Part shown: in pieces, positions 1 through 6,389 of the stretch
How positions within the stretch are numbered: the stretch's first letter is position 1
Layout of the letters: every line of letters starts with the position of its first letter
Assembly (NCBI GenBank): GCA_045636165.1
Contig: JAZTWZ010000073.1
Coordinates: 1 to 11,840, forward strand
DNA length: 11,840 nt
Origin: SIG480 sp045636165
GTDB lineage: Bacteria > Bacillota > Clostridia > Oscillospirales > JAAYXM01
Direction of reading: 5' to 3'
The notes under the pieces: model-generated
Told to the model about the DNA's origin: nothing
Databases searched by the model: none
Seen by the model: the letters and a program-made list of their open reading frames with translations, nothing else
Position numbers and translations under genes: made by a program

Positions 1-64
1 CCTTCATAAAGCTGTCAGCTTTGAAAACTGCGAAAACATCGCGCGAATCACGGCTTTTTTTCAT
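1..64 (-). CDS. Start of an unidentified gene, cut by the left window edge
   Basis: An ATG at 62-64 opens a frame that stays open for 21 codons to the window edge, beginning MKKSRDSRDVFAVF. A ribosome-site-like AAGGGA lies nine bases upstream, and the gap to the lysS stop is 26 bases, so the gene would be co-transcribed with greA and lysS. The visible stretch is basic and polar and has no recognisable motif or signal peptide. The neighbouring ATG at 66-68 hits a stop after six codons and is not used. Too little is visible to name a product, and the assignment as a gene rests on the open frame, the start context and the operon position. Confidence 0.5.
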   Translation of the reverse strand, partial: MKKSRDSRDVFAVFKADSFMK

Positions 65-74
65 GCATATCAGT

Positions 75-87
75 CCCTTCGGCTTAA
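75..87 (-). repeat. Copy of the dispersed 13-base intergenic element
   Basis: The plus strand reads CCCTTCGGCTTAA, which fits the consensus CCYYTCGGCTTAA seen at four other places in the window, all between genes. Here it lies directly after the lysS stop and overlaps the ribosome-site region of the next gene. No complementary partner lies in this gap, so it cannot form a hairpin on its own. Confidence 0.5.
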
Positions 88-90
88 AAA

Positions 91-1593
91 TTATTTATCG
101 AGAGTTTTCATTGTCGGGAAGAGGAGAACATCGCGGATAGCTGCGCTGTCGGTAAAGAGCATTGTCATACGGTCAATACCGAAGCCGATACCACCTGTGG
201 GCGGCATACCGATTTCAAGAGCATTGAGAAAGTCTTCATCAGTTGTGTTAGCTTCTTCGTTACCCTGAGAAAGCTGCTCCTCCTGATCGCGGAAGCGCTC
301 GCGCTGGTCGATCGGGTCGTTGAGCTCGGAATAAGCGTTTGCCATTTCCCAGCCGTTCATAAAGAACTCAAAACGCTCTACATAGTTCGGATCCTCAGGC
401 TTTTTCTTCGTAAGCGGAGAAATTTCAATCGGATGGTCCATAACAAATGTCGGCTGGATGAGGTGTTCTTCAACAAATTCTTCAAAGAAGAGATTGAGGA
501 TATCGCCCTTCTTATGTCTCTTTTCGAATTCGATGTGATGCTCTTTTGCAACCGCCTTTGCTTCGTCGTCAGAGTGAATTTCGTTGAAGTCAACGCCTGA
601 ATACTTCTTTACCGCGTCAACCATCGTGATTCTCTCAAACGGACGGCCGAGGTCCATCTCGATTCCGTTATATGAAAGCTTTGTTGTGCCGAGAACTTCC
701 ATAGCAACATGGCGGTACATATTCTCTGTGAGGTCCATCATGCCGTGGTAATCGGTGTATGCCTGATAAAGCTCCATAAGAGTAAACTCAGGGTTGTGAC
801 GGGTATCGAGACCTTCGTTTCTGAAAACTCGTCCGATTTCGTAAACGCGTTCAAGACCGCCGACGATAAGACGCTTAAGGTAAAGCTCGAGAGAAATACG
901 GAGCTTAAAGTCTTCGTTAAGTGCATTAAAGTGAGTCTCAAACGGGCGTGCAGCAGCACCACCTGCATTTGAAACGAGCATCGGAGTTTCAACTTCGATA
1001 AAGCCCTGACCGTCGAGGTAGCGGCGGATAGAGCTGATTATGTTGGAGCGCTTTACGAAGGTATCGCGAACCTCGGGGTTCGTGATGAGGTCAACATATC
1101 TCTGGCGGTAGCGGATATCGGTGTTTGTAAGACCGTGGTACTTCTCGGGAAGCGGCTTTAAAGACTTCGAGAGAAGAGTAATCTCTGTGCAGTGAATTGA
1201 CGGCTCACCTGTTCTTGTGCGGAAAACTGTTCCGACAGCGCCGACGATATCGCCGATGTCAAACTTCTTGAACTTTGCAAAAGTTTCCTCGCCGACATCG
1301 TTTATGCGGACATAAATCTGAATCTTGCCCTTAAGGTCCTGAACATCGCAGAAAGAAGCCTTGCCCATTCCGCGACGGCTCATAAGACGGCCTGCAATGC
1401 TGACAGTCTGTCCTTCGAGCGCATCGAAATTGTCGAGAATGTCTTTTGAGTGGTGAGTCTGGTCGTATTTGACTATTTCAAACGGATTATCTCCGTTTTC
1501 GATAAGCGTAGCAAGCTTTTCGCGGCGGATGCGAAGAATTTCGTTTAAATCTTCCATAGGAGCTTCGTTTACTCTTGTTTCTTCTGTAGCCAT
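91..1593 (-). CDS. lysS: Lysyl-tRNA synthetase, class II
   Basis: This cytoplasmic enzyme charges tRNA-Lys with lysine using ATP. The 500-residue protein has the usual length for bacterial LysS. An N-terminal OB-fold anticodon-binding domain covers roughly residues 60-145 (AGRLMSRRGMGKASF at 67-81). The class II catalytic core follows: motif 1 region around 185-205, the PGGAAARPF-like segment at 211-218 (here NAGGAAARPF), motif 2 at about 250-275 with FRNEGLDTRHNPEFT, and motif 3 near the end with GGIGFGIDRMTMLF at 467-480, whose arginine contacts ATP. The start is an ATG preceded by GGAGG seven bases upstream. It lies 76 bases downstream of greA, with no promoter in the gap, so it is probably transcribed from the greA promoter. 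The greA-lysS pairing is common in Firmicutes. Nothing is truncated or missing. Confidence 0.98.
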   Translation of the reverse strand: MATEETRVNEAPMEDLNEILRIRREKLATLIENGDNPFEIVKYDQTHHSKDILDNFDALEGQTVSIAGRLMSRRGMGKASFCDVQDLKGKIQIYVRINDVGEETFAKFKKFDIGDIVGAVGTVFRTRTGEPSIHCTEITLLSKSLKPLPEKYHGLTNTDIRYRQRYVDLITNPEVRDTFVKRSNIISSIRRYLDGQGFIEVETPMLVSNAGGAAARPFETHFNALNEDFKLRISLELYLKRLIVGGLERVYEIGRVFRNEGLDTRHNPEFTLMELYQAYTDYHGMMDLTENMYRHVAMEVLGTTKLSYNGIEMDLGRPFERITMVDAVKKYSGVDFNEIHSDDEAKAVAKEHHIEFEKRHKKGDILNLFFEEFVEEHLIQPTFVMDHPIEISPLTKKKPEDPNYVERFEFFMNGWEMANAYSELNDPIDQRERFRDQEEQLSQGNEEANTTDEDFLNALEIGMPPTGGIGFGIDRMTMLFTDSAAIRDVLLFPTMKTLDK

Positions 1594-1620
1594 TGTATTT
1601 CCTCCATTTTAATCATCATA

Positions 1621-1645
1621 GGCGGACGCAGAAACTGCGACCGCC
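1621..1645 (-). other. Intergenic stem-loop between greA and lysS
   Basis: Two ten-base arms pair with a single mismatch around a five-base loop. In the transcript a run of U lies before the stem rather than after it, so this does not look like a terminator for greA. A role in mRNA processing or stability between the two cistrons is possible but is only inferred. Confidence 0.55.
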
Positions 1646-1660
1646 AAAAAAACACTTAAA

Positions 1661-1673
1661 CCTCTCGGCTTAA
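1661..1673 (-). repeat. Copy of the dispersed 13-base element at the greA stop
   Basis: The plus strand reads CCTCTCGGCTTAA and fits the consensus CCYYTCGGCTTAA. The TTA within it is the greA stop codon read on the minus strand, so the element starts exactly at the end of the gene. No pairing partner is seen in the same gap. Confidence 0.5.
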
Positions 1674-2140
1674 TTTCCTATTTCAACTATCTTGTATTCG
1701 ATGATGCCGCAGGGAGCGTCAACTCCAACGATATCGCCGACAGCTTTGCCGATAAGAGCCTTTCCGAAGGGAGACTCGTCGGAGATTCTGCCCTTATACG
1801 GGTCAGCCTCCTGAGAACCGACAACCCAGTACTCTTCGATAGAGTCGTCGCTTATGTCGCAAACCTTGACATGAGAACCTGTGCGAACCTCAGAGCTGTT
1901 TTCAGAAACCTCGATAACCTCTGCATTGAGAAGAATGTTTTCGATTTCTGCCTTGCGTGAGAAAAGGCGACCCTGTTCGTTTTTAGCCTCTTCGTACTCT
2001 GCGTTTTCTGAAAGGTCACCGAAGGAGCGAGCTTCCTTTATCTGCTCTGCAACTTCGTGTTCTCTGACATTTTTGATCCAGTCGAGCTCATCGCGAAGCT
2101 CCTGTAATCGCTCTTTTGTGAGTTTATATGTTTTCGCCAT
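1670..2140 (-). CDS. greA: Transcription elongation factor GreA
   Basis: GreA rescues backtracked RNA polymerase by inserting a coiled coil into the secondary channel and stimulating transcript cleavage. The 156-residue length is typical. The N-terminal coiled coil covers about residues 1-75 and carries the diagnostic tip motif EARSFGDLSENAEYEEAK (36-53), with acidic tip residues D42 and E45 that coordinate the second magnesium. The C-terminal FKBP-like domain covers about 80-156 and includes the conserved ESPFGKALIGKAVGD stretch at 122-136. The ATG start is preceded by GAGGTAACAGAA, a good ribosome site. It is the first gene after a strong sigma-A promoter and leads into lysS. No oddities are seen in the protein. 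Confidence 0.98.
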   Translation of the reverse strand: MAKTYKLTKERLQELRDELDWIKNVREHEVAEQIKEARSFGDLSENAEYEEAKNEQGRLFSRKAEIENILLNAEVIEVSENSSEVRTGSHVKVCDISDDSIEEYWVVGSQEADPYKGRISDESPFGKALIGKAVGDIVGVDAPCGIIEYKIVEIGN

Positions 2141-2195
2141 TTCTGTTACCTCTTTTTCCTTTTATAATAAAGTTGTTTTCTACTATATAAATGTA

Positions 2196-2212
2196 AAGTT
2201 GATTTACAACTT
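2196..2212 (-). other. Small stem-loop at the predicted 5' end of the greA mRNA
   Basis: Arms AAGTTG and CAACTT flank a five-base loop. Counting from the -10 box, transcription should begin near 2211-2212, so the hairpin would sit at the very 5' end of the message. Such hairpins can protect mRNA from decay. The stem is only six A/T-rich pairs, so the effect may be weak. An alternative reading is a palindromic operator overlapping the start site. Confidence 0.4.
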
Positions 2213-2217
2213 ATCAT

Positions 2218-2246
2218 ATTATAGAGAGCAAAATGCAAATTGTCAA
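2218..2246 (-). promoter_or_regulatory. Sigma-A promoter for greA-lysS
   Basis: On the minus strand TTGACA (2241-2246) and TATAAT (2218-2223) are separated by exactly 17 bases. Both boxes match the housekeeping consensus perfectly. The start site should lie near 2211, giving a leader of about 70 bases to the greA ATG at 2140. The rest of the 2141-2316 gap is A/T-rich, and I see no further gene or clear terminator in it. Confidence 0.92.
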
Positions 2247-2316
2247 GTAAATGTTTTGAAAAGTTGTATTTTCTCGGTGAAAAATATGCTGAAATTTGTT
2301 GTCACAGCTGTATTTT

Positions 2317-2988
2317 TTACAAAATAACGATTTTTGGTTCACGCTCATTCAGAACACCGCAAACGTGTAGTGCTTCGGAAAGCGCAGTATGGCACTGAAT
2401 CGGGATATCAAAAGGGAAGTCGGGGAGAGAAAGAGCAAAGTCGGCGCGAGAAAACTTCCTGTCAGAAAAGCTTAATTCAAAGTCGTTTTCAGAAAGGGAG
2501 AGCATTATATGCTCTTTTGTCGGTGTCCTTTTGATAACCGCTCCGCATAAGTCAGAACAAGCCTCGGCTACCGCGTCAAAGTCGGCGCAGGAAACAAAAA
2601 CATCGTTTGTTTTTTCCAAAAGGCGCAGTGCGGATCTCGTAACGCTCCAGAAGCTTCCGCCGGATATGAAAAACGAAAGCGGAAGGTTGAGCTTTTTTGA
2701 AAGACACAGCGCCGCTTCGGCGCTGTGTCGGGAAAGCAAACGGTCACCGCTTGCGGATGTGATTCCAAATCGGAGAAGAAGCGGGGAGAGACATAACCCG
2801 GGATCCTCTGCCACAAAGGAAATTTTTAATTCCGAAAGGTACTTTATGAGCTTTGCAAGCCGTCTTTTGGTGATTTTTTCGGAAATTTCGGCTTTATATA
2901 TCTCGGCTCCTCGAAAGGAGCCGAGATGAAGAATTGAAAAGCTGTTTCTCTTCAGGTTGTCTCTTTTGTAAAGTATGCAGATACGCAA
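2317..2988 (-). CDS. Unrecognised protein of about 223 residues
   Basis: I do not recognise this protein. It is an uninterrupted frame, last in the ftsEX block, 60 bases after the S41 protease gene, and ends IVIL. It looks cytoplasmic: no signal peptide or convincing membrane span is visible, and it is rich in Ser, Leu and Cys. A basic stretch KITKRRLAKLIKYL in the N-terminal fifth is followed by a possibly Rossmann-like alternation of strands and helices (LPLSFFISGGSFW, DVFVSCADFDAVAEAC). The start is uncertain. A GTG at 2995-2997 extends the frame by three codons but has no ribosome site. The in-frame TTG at 2986-2988 has AGGTGA five bases upstream and is preferred. Two perfect hairpins lie inside the gene. 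Its position suggests expression with the division/wall genes, but its function is unknown. Confidence 0.7.
   Translation of the reverse strand: MRICILYKRDNLKRNSFSILHLGSFRGAEIYKAEISEKITKRRLAKLIKYLSELKISFVAEDPGLCLSPLLLRFGITSASGDRLLSRHSAEAALCLSKKLNLPLSFFISGGSFWSVTRSALRLLEKTNDVFVSCADFDAVAEACSDLCGAVIKRTPTKEHIMLSLSENDFELSFSDRKFSRADFALSLPDFPFDIPIQCHTALSEALHVCGVLNEREPKIVIL
2703..2729 (-). repeat. Perfect 12-bp inverted repeat inside the unrecognised gene
   Basis: Arms GACACAGCGCCG and CGGCGCTGTGTC are exactly complementary with a three-base spacer. The stem is G/C-rich and would be very stable in RNA. It encodes roughly HSAEAALCL of the protein. On the minus strand it is followed by TCTTTC and then by a run of A, which is not a canonical U-tract. 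Confidence 0.75.
2901..2926 (-). repeat. Perfect 11-bp inverted repeat with a UUCG loop, inside the unrecognised gene
   Basis: Arms TCTCGGCTCCT and AGGAGCCGAGA pair perfectly around a four-base loop, which reads UUCG in the transcript. It lies about 60 bases after the preferred TTG start. It could slow early translation or cause partial termination, but no U-tract follows (TATATAAAG). Confidence 0.75.
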
Positions 2989-3048
2989 GAGAATCACCTG
3001 CAGTATTTTTAATTATCTGTATTATGATATTATTTTTTTCTCAAAATA

Positions 3049-4254
3049 TTACTTGGAAAGTTTTTCACGGATGACGGAAAGAGCTTCCTGAAGCTGGCGG
3101 TCACCGTGCTCTGTGAGGAGATAGAAGTTTTTGTTTTCTTCCTCGGTGAGCTCAATGAGTCTGTCCGGGACTATGCCACCCTTTTCGTCAAGATTTGCGC
3201 CCTTGCCAGTAAAGTACTTGCTGACCGAAAGGACGAGACCTGAGCCGTCCTTGAGCGGGATATTATTCTGGGCAAGACCTTTTCCTGTAGTCGGCTCGCC
3301 GACGACAAGAGCCTTTCCTGATTCCTGGAGAGCTGCTGCGAAAAATTCTGCCGCGCTGATGGAATACTGGTTTGTGATAACTGCCATCGGAAGGTCGAGG
3401 GAAGCCTTGTCAGACTTATATTCGGTGACTTTTCCTGCCCTGTTCTCTTCGCGAAGGACTGTGCCCTCGGGGAGAAGCGGATCGAGCGTGTTGACAAGAA
3501 CCTGCATGAAACCACCCGGGTTGTTTCTGACATCAAACACGATTCCCGAAACATTCGCCTTTTTGAGTCGCTCGAGAGCCTGAGTGAAGTCCTTATCAAC
3601 ATTTGAGTCAAAGCTTGAAATTTTGATGTAGCCAATGTTTCCGTCGAGAATTTTTGATGTGACATTCGTGACATCTATCTCGCGGCGTGTGATGCTCATA
3701 TTTATCGGAGAAGCAACGCCCTCGCGGAGAATGACGAGCGAAACGGGAGTGTTTACCGCGCCTGCAATACTCTTTACCGCAGCATCGTAACCGATGTCTG
3801 CGACCTTCTTGCCGTCAACGCTTATGATCCTGTCAAATGGGGCGAGTTTAGCGTATTCCGCAGGAGAATCTTCGAAGACTTCTAAAACCATTACCGCGTC
3901 GTTTTCTTCGTCAAAAACGGCGTTTACGCCGATGCCGACGACCTTGCTGTTGAGCGATGTCATAACTGAAGAAAACTGCTCGGGGGTGAGGTAGTGTGAC
4001 CAGCGGTCACCGAGCATTGCGACCATACCGTAAAGCGCACCGTCTGTAATTGACTTTTCGTCGTATTCGTTTACATAGTATTTGTCGATGTAGCTTCTGA
4101 CCTCGGCGATTCTTGCATACTGCGCTTCCATATCGGAAAGGTCAGCAAGTTTCGAGTTGTATTCGCGCTCGGCGGAGTAGAGCGTGATACAATATGTGAT
4201 TGCAGCGGTGAGGAGCATAAGTGCCGCAGTCGTCATAATCTGCTTTCTTTTCAT
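3049..4254 (-). CDS. Membrane-anchored PDZ / S41 C-terminal processing protease (CtpA/CtpB-like)
   Basis: This is a Ser-Lys protease of the S41 (tail-specific/CtpA) family, acting outside the membrane. At 401 residues it has a normal length. A single hydrophobic segment at about 7-26 acts as signal or anchor. A PDZ domain covers roughly 95-180, with the carboxylate-loop area at VGIGVNAVF (106-114). The S41 fold covers about 190-365. The catalytic pair can be placed by family spacing: Ser300 in YSISAAEFF and Lys325 in GEPTTGKGLAQ, 25 residues apart as in characterised CtpA/CtpB enzymes. DVRNNPGG (241-248) is the conserved strand-loop before it. The ATG has GGAGG five bases upstream. The gene follows the M23 gene by 50 bases that hold a strong hairpin. 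Its substrate is unknown; the operon suggests wall enzymes or division proteins. Confidence 0.95.
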   Translation of the reverse strand: MKRKQIMTTAALMLLTAAITYCITLYSAEREYNSKLADLSDMEAQYARIAEVRSYIDKYYVNEYDEKSITDGALYGMVAMLGDRWSHYLTPEQFSSVMTSLNSKVVGIGVNAVFDEENDAVMVLEVFEDSPAEYAKLAPFDRIISVDGKKVADIGYDAAVKSIAGAVNTPVSLVILREGVASPINMSITRREIDVTNVTSKILDGNIGYIKISSFDSNVDKDFTQALERLKKANVSGIVFDVRNNPGGFMQVLVNTLDPLLPEGTVLREENRAGKVTEYKSDKASLDLPMAVITNQYSISAAEFFAAALQESGKALVVGEPTTGKGLAQNNIPLKDGSGLVLSVSKYFTGKGANLDEKGGIVPDRLIELTEEENKNFYLLTEHGDRQLQEALSVIREKLSK

Positions 4255-4270
4255 ATAATCCTCCTTTGAT

Positions 4271-4301
4271 TAAGCCGAGGGGTTTTGCTCCCCTCGGCTT
4301 A
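4271..4301 (-). repeat. Perfect 12-bp hairpin between the M23 and S41 genes, made of two copies of the 13-base element
   Basis: The arms TAAGCCGAGGGG and CCCCTCGGCTTA are exactly complementary around a seven-base loop. Each arm is a copy of the dispersed CCYYTCGGCTTAA element in opposite orientation. After the stem the transcript reads AUCAAAGGAGG, the S41 ribosome site, so no U-tract follows and it is not an ordinary terminator. It may set the ratio of the two proteins through partial termination, processing or 3' protection. Confidence 0.8.
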
Positions 4302-4304
4302 TGA

Positions 4305-5489
4305 CTATTTCTTAAAATAATTCATCGGATTTGTGTGGTTTCCGTTTATGAGAATTTCGAAATGGAGATGCGGACCTGTTGACCAGCCTGTAGAGCCTAC
4401 AAGACCGATAACATCGCCCTGAGCAACCTTTGCGCCCTTTGTCGTTTTAATCTTGCTCATGTGAGCGTAGAGGGTAGATTTGCCGCCGCCGTGGTCAATA
4501 ACGACATAGTTTCCGTAGCCCTTGCTTGACCAGCCTGCAACGATAACCGTTCCCGAGTTTGCAGCAAAAATGTTGCTTCCCATACTTGCGCCGATGTCAA
4601 TACCGGTATGTATGGAGCTTTTCTTTGTTATCGGGTCTTTTCTTGAGCCGTAGTAAGAGGTGATGTAGGTAGCCTTTGTCGGCCAGCGGAAGTCACCGCC
4701 GACATAAGTTGTAGAGCTGCTACCTGACTTTGCAAGAAGTTTTTTAAGCTCTGCCTTTGCCTGTTCCTGCGCTCTTTCGGCTTCGTTGAATGCCTTTTCG
4801 TATTCTTTCGCTTCCATATTGAGCGACTTTATGAGGTTGTTTGCGGAAGCGTACTGACCTTCAAGAGATTTCTGCTTTGAAACGAGGTTTGACCTTGCGC
4901 TTGCCTGAGCTGCACGGTTTTCGTCCATCTTCGCCTTTTTGGACTGAATCTGGGAACGGGTCTCGGCAAGTGAGCGCATAAGCTTCTTATCACCCTCGAC
5001 GATGTCGCCTATAAGCTCTGTACGGGTGAGCATATCCGAGAAGCTGTCCGCGGAGAGAATTATGCCAAGCATCGAAACAGAGCCTTCCTCTTCCATAATG
5101 CGGACGCGCTTGAGGAAATCGTCGTTCTCCTTTTGTTCCTTTGCTTCTGCCTCTTTAAGCTCTGCGGAAACTGTAGCAAGCTCAGCATCAAGAGCTGAAA
5201 TAAGCTTGTTTATGGTTTCAACTTCCTGCTCCGTAACATCAATCTGACGGTCAAGAGCAGCTTTTTTTGTCATAGTTGACTGCTTTTTAGATTCGATAGC
5301 CTTGAGCTCTTTCTGAATCTTTGTTTTCTTGTCAGCGAGCTTTGAAAGTTGGGAGTTAAGGCTTGAAACTGATTGCGCGGCATCTGCACGGTTATAGATT
5401 GCGATTTCCGCAACAAACGCAAACATAAGGGATGCGGCAAGAACTCCTGCGATAACGGCGGAGATAACGCGCACGGCTTTGCGATTCAT
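4305..5489 (-). CDS. Secreted coiled-coil M23 (LytM) peptidase, probable FtsEX partner (EnvC/PcsB-like architecture)
   Basis: This is a likely peptidoglycan endopeptidase acting at the division septum. The 394-residue protein opens with a basic tip and a hydrophobic signal/anchor at about 7-30. A long charged coiled coil covers about 40-135, a short non-coil segment with SVSMLGIILSADSFSDMLTR lies at 137-156, and a second coiled coil covers about 165-255. This is the layout of EnvC, PcsB and related FtsEX effectors. The M23 domain occupies about 265-394. Zinc-site residues look complete: H294 and D298 in HTGID, H343 in YAHM, and H374/H376 in GPHLHFE. E. coli EnvC has a degenerate LytM domain, so this one may itself be active. 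The start is an ATG eight bases after AGGAGG, which overlaps the ftsX stop; the gap to ftsX is 12 bases. This tight coupling supports a shared function. Confidence 0.93.
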   Translation of the reverse strand: MNRKAVRVISAVIAGVLAASLMFAFVAEIAIYNRADAAQSVSSLNSQLSKLADKKTKIQKELKAIESKKQSTMTKKAALDRQIDVTEQEVETINKLISALDAELATVSAELKEAEAKEQKENDDFLKRVRIMEEEGSVSMLGIILSADSFSDMLTRTELIGDIVEGDKKLMRSLAETRSQIQSKKAKMDENRAAQASARSNLVSKQKSLEGQYASANNLIKSLNMEAKEYEKAFNEAERAQEQAKAELKKLLAKSGSSSTTYVGGDFRWPTKATYITSYYGSRKDPITKKSSIHTGIDIGASMGSNIFAANSGTVIVAGWSSKGYGNYVVIDHGGGKSTLYAHMSKIKTTKGAKVAQGDVIGLVGSTGWSTGPHLHFEILINGNHTNPMNYFKK

Positions 5490-5501
5490 ACAAGACGCCT
5501 C

Positions 5502-6389
5502 CTAGACTTTTAAGAATTTTCGAAGTGTTATTGCGCTTCCGATACCGCCGACTGCGATACCTGTTCCGAAGAACATCAGCGCGAGATATCCGACACAGCT
5601 TGCAAACGGAATAGTCGGGATAAAGCTTATGCCCGAAAGCGCGCCTGCGACGATGTATTCATATACGCACCACTGCAGGAGAAGCGAGAGAGCCGCACCT
5701 GCAATTCCGATAAGAAGACCTTCTATAATGAACGGGATGCGGACGAAACCGTTTGTTGCACCGATCATTTTCATAATCGCAATCTCCTCACGGCGATTAA
5801 ACATAGTGAGGTTTACCGTGTTTGAAATGATAAATACGGAAACAAGAACGAGAATGATAATGAGAGCTGTGCAGATTACGGTAACGACATCGCGGACCTG
5901 AATGATTTTTTCAGAGATGTCGCTTCGGGCTGAAACCTTTGCGATACCCTCAATTTCAGCGAGCGCATCTGCAACCTTCTGCGTATCCTCAATTTTATAA
6001 AGGGAGATTGTATAGCGGTCGCGGAGAGGGTTTCTCTCATCAAGACCGTCTAAAAGCTCACTTTCGTCGCCGAAGTCTTCCTTAAAATTCTCGAGAGCTT
6101 CATCCTTTGTCATATATTCGACCGAGGAGATTTCTGAAATCGCGAGAATCTCGGGGCGAAGCGCACGGGAAGCCGATTCGGAATATGTTTCGTCAACAAA
6201 TGCAACGACCTTGTTCTGGCTTTCAACATCGGCGAGAAGACGGTTTACATTTGCTGCAACGAGCGAGAAGCTGCCCATAAGGAGAAGGCAGGCTGTGATA
6301 ACGCTCATTGCGGCAATGCTCATTAAGCGATGAGTGAAAATGCTGTGAATTCCTTCGCGGAGAAAATAAGAAAGATTATAAAGTCTCAT
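5502..6389 (-). CDS. ftsX: Cell division permease protein FtsX
   Basis: FtsX is the membrane subunit of the FtsEX complex, an ABC-type machine that transmits cytoplasmic ATP hydrolysis to wall hydrolases outside. The 295-residue protein shows four membrane spans at about 22-46, 168-190, 221-248 and 264-287. A large extracytoplasmic loop of about 120 residues (47-165) lies between the first two; this is the loop that in the family contacts the coiled-coil hydrolase partner. FNRREEIAIMKMIGAT (197-212) is the conserved cytoplasmic coupling segment of FtsX. The start overlaps the ftsE stop by four bases (ATGA), typical of translationally coupled subunits. An AGGTGG lies rather far upstream (12 bases), so coupling probably matters for its translation. 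Confidence 0.97.
   Translation of the reverse strand: MRLYNLSYFLREGIHSIFTHRLMSIAAMSVITACLLLMGSFSLVAANVNRLLADVESQNKVVAFVDETYSESASRALRPEILAISEISSVEYMTKDEALENFKEDFGDESELLDGLDERNPLRDRYTISLYKIEDTQKVADALAEIEGIAKVSARSDISEKIIQVRDVVTVICTALIIILVLVSVFIISNTVNLTMFNRREEIAIMKMIGATNGFVRIPFIIEGLLIGIAGAALSLLLQWCVYEYIVAGALSGISFIPTIPFASCVGYLALMFFGTGIAVGGIGSAITLRKFLKV

Noticed and set aside
1621..1651. Intrinsic terminator between greA and lysS
   Set aside because: The stem is present but the A/T run lies on the wrong side: U precedes the stem in the minus-strand transcript, and the plus strand ends in A.
2286..2316. Possible terminator after the unrecognised gene
   Set aside because: Only a four-base GCTG/CAGC stem with a long loop precedes ATATTTTT; this is too weak to call.
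2998..3048. Possible separate promoter for the unrecognised gene
   Set aside because: The gap is A/T-rich and offers several poor -10-like hexamers, but no -35/-10 pair at 16-18 bases spacing.
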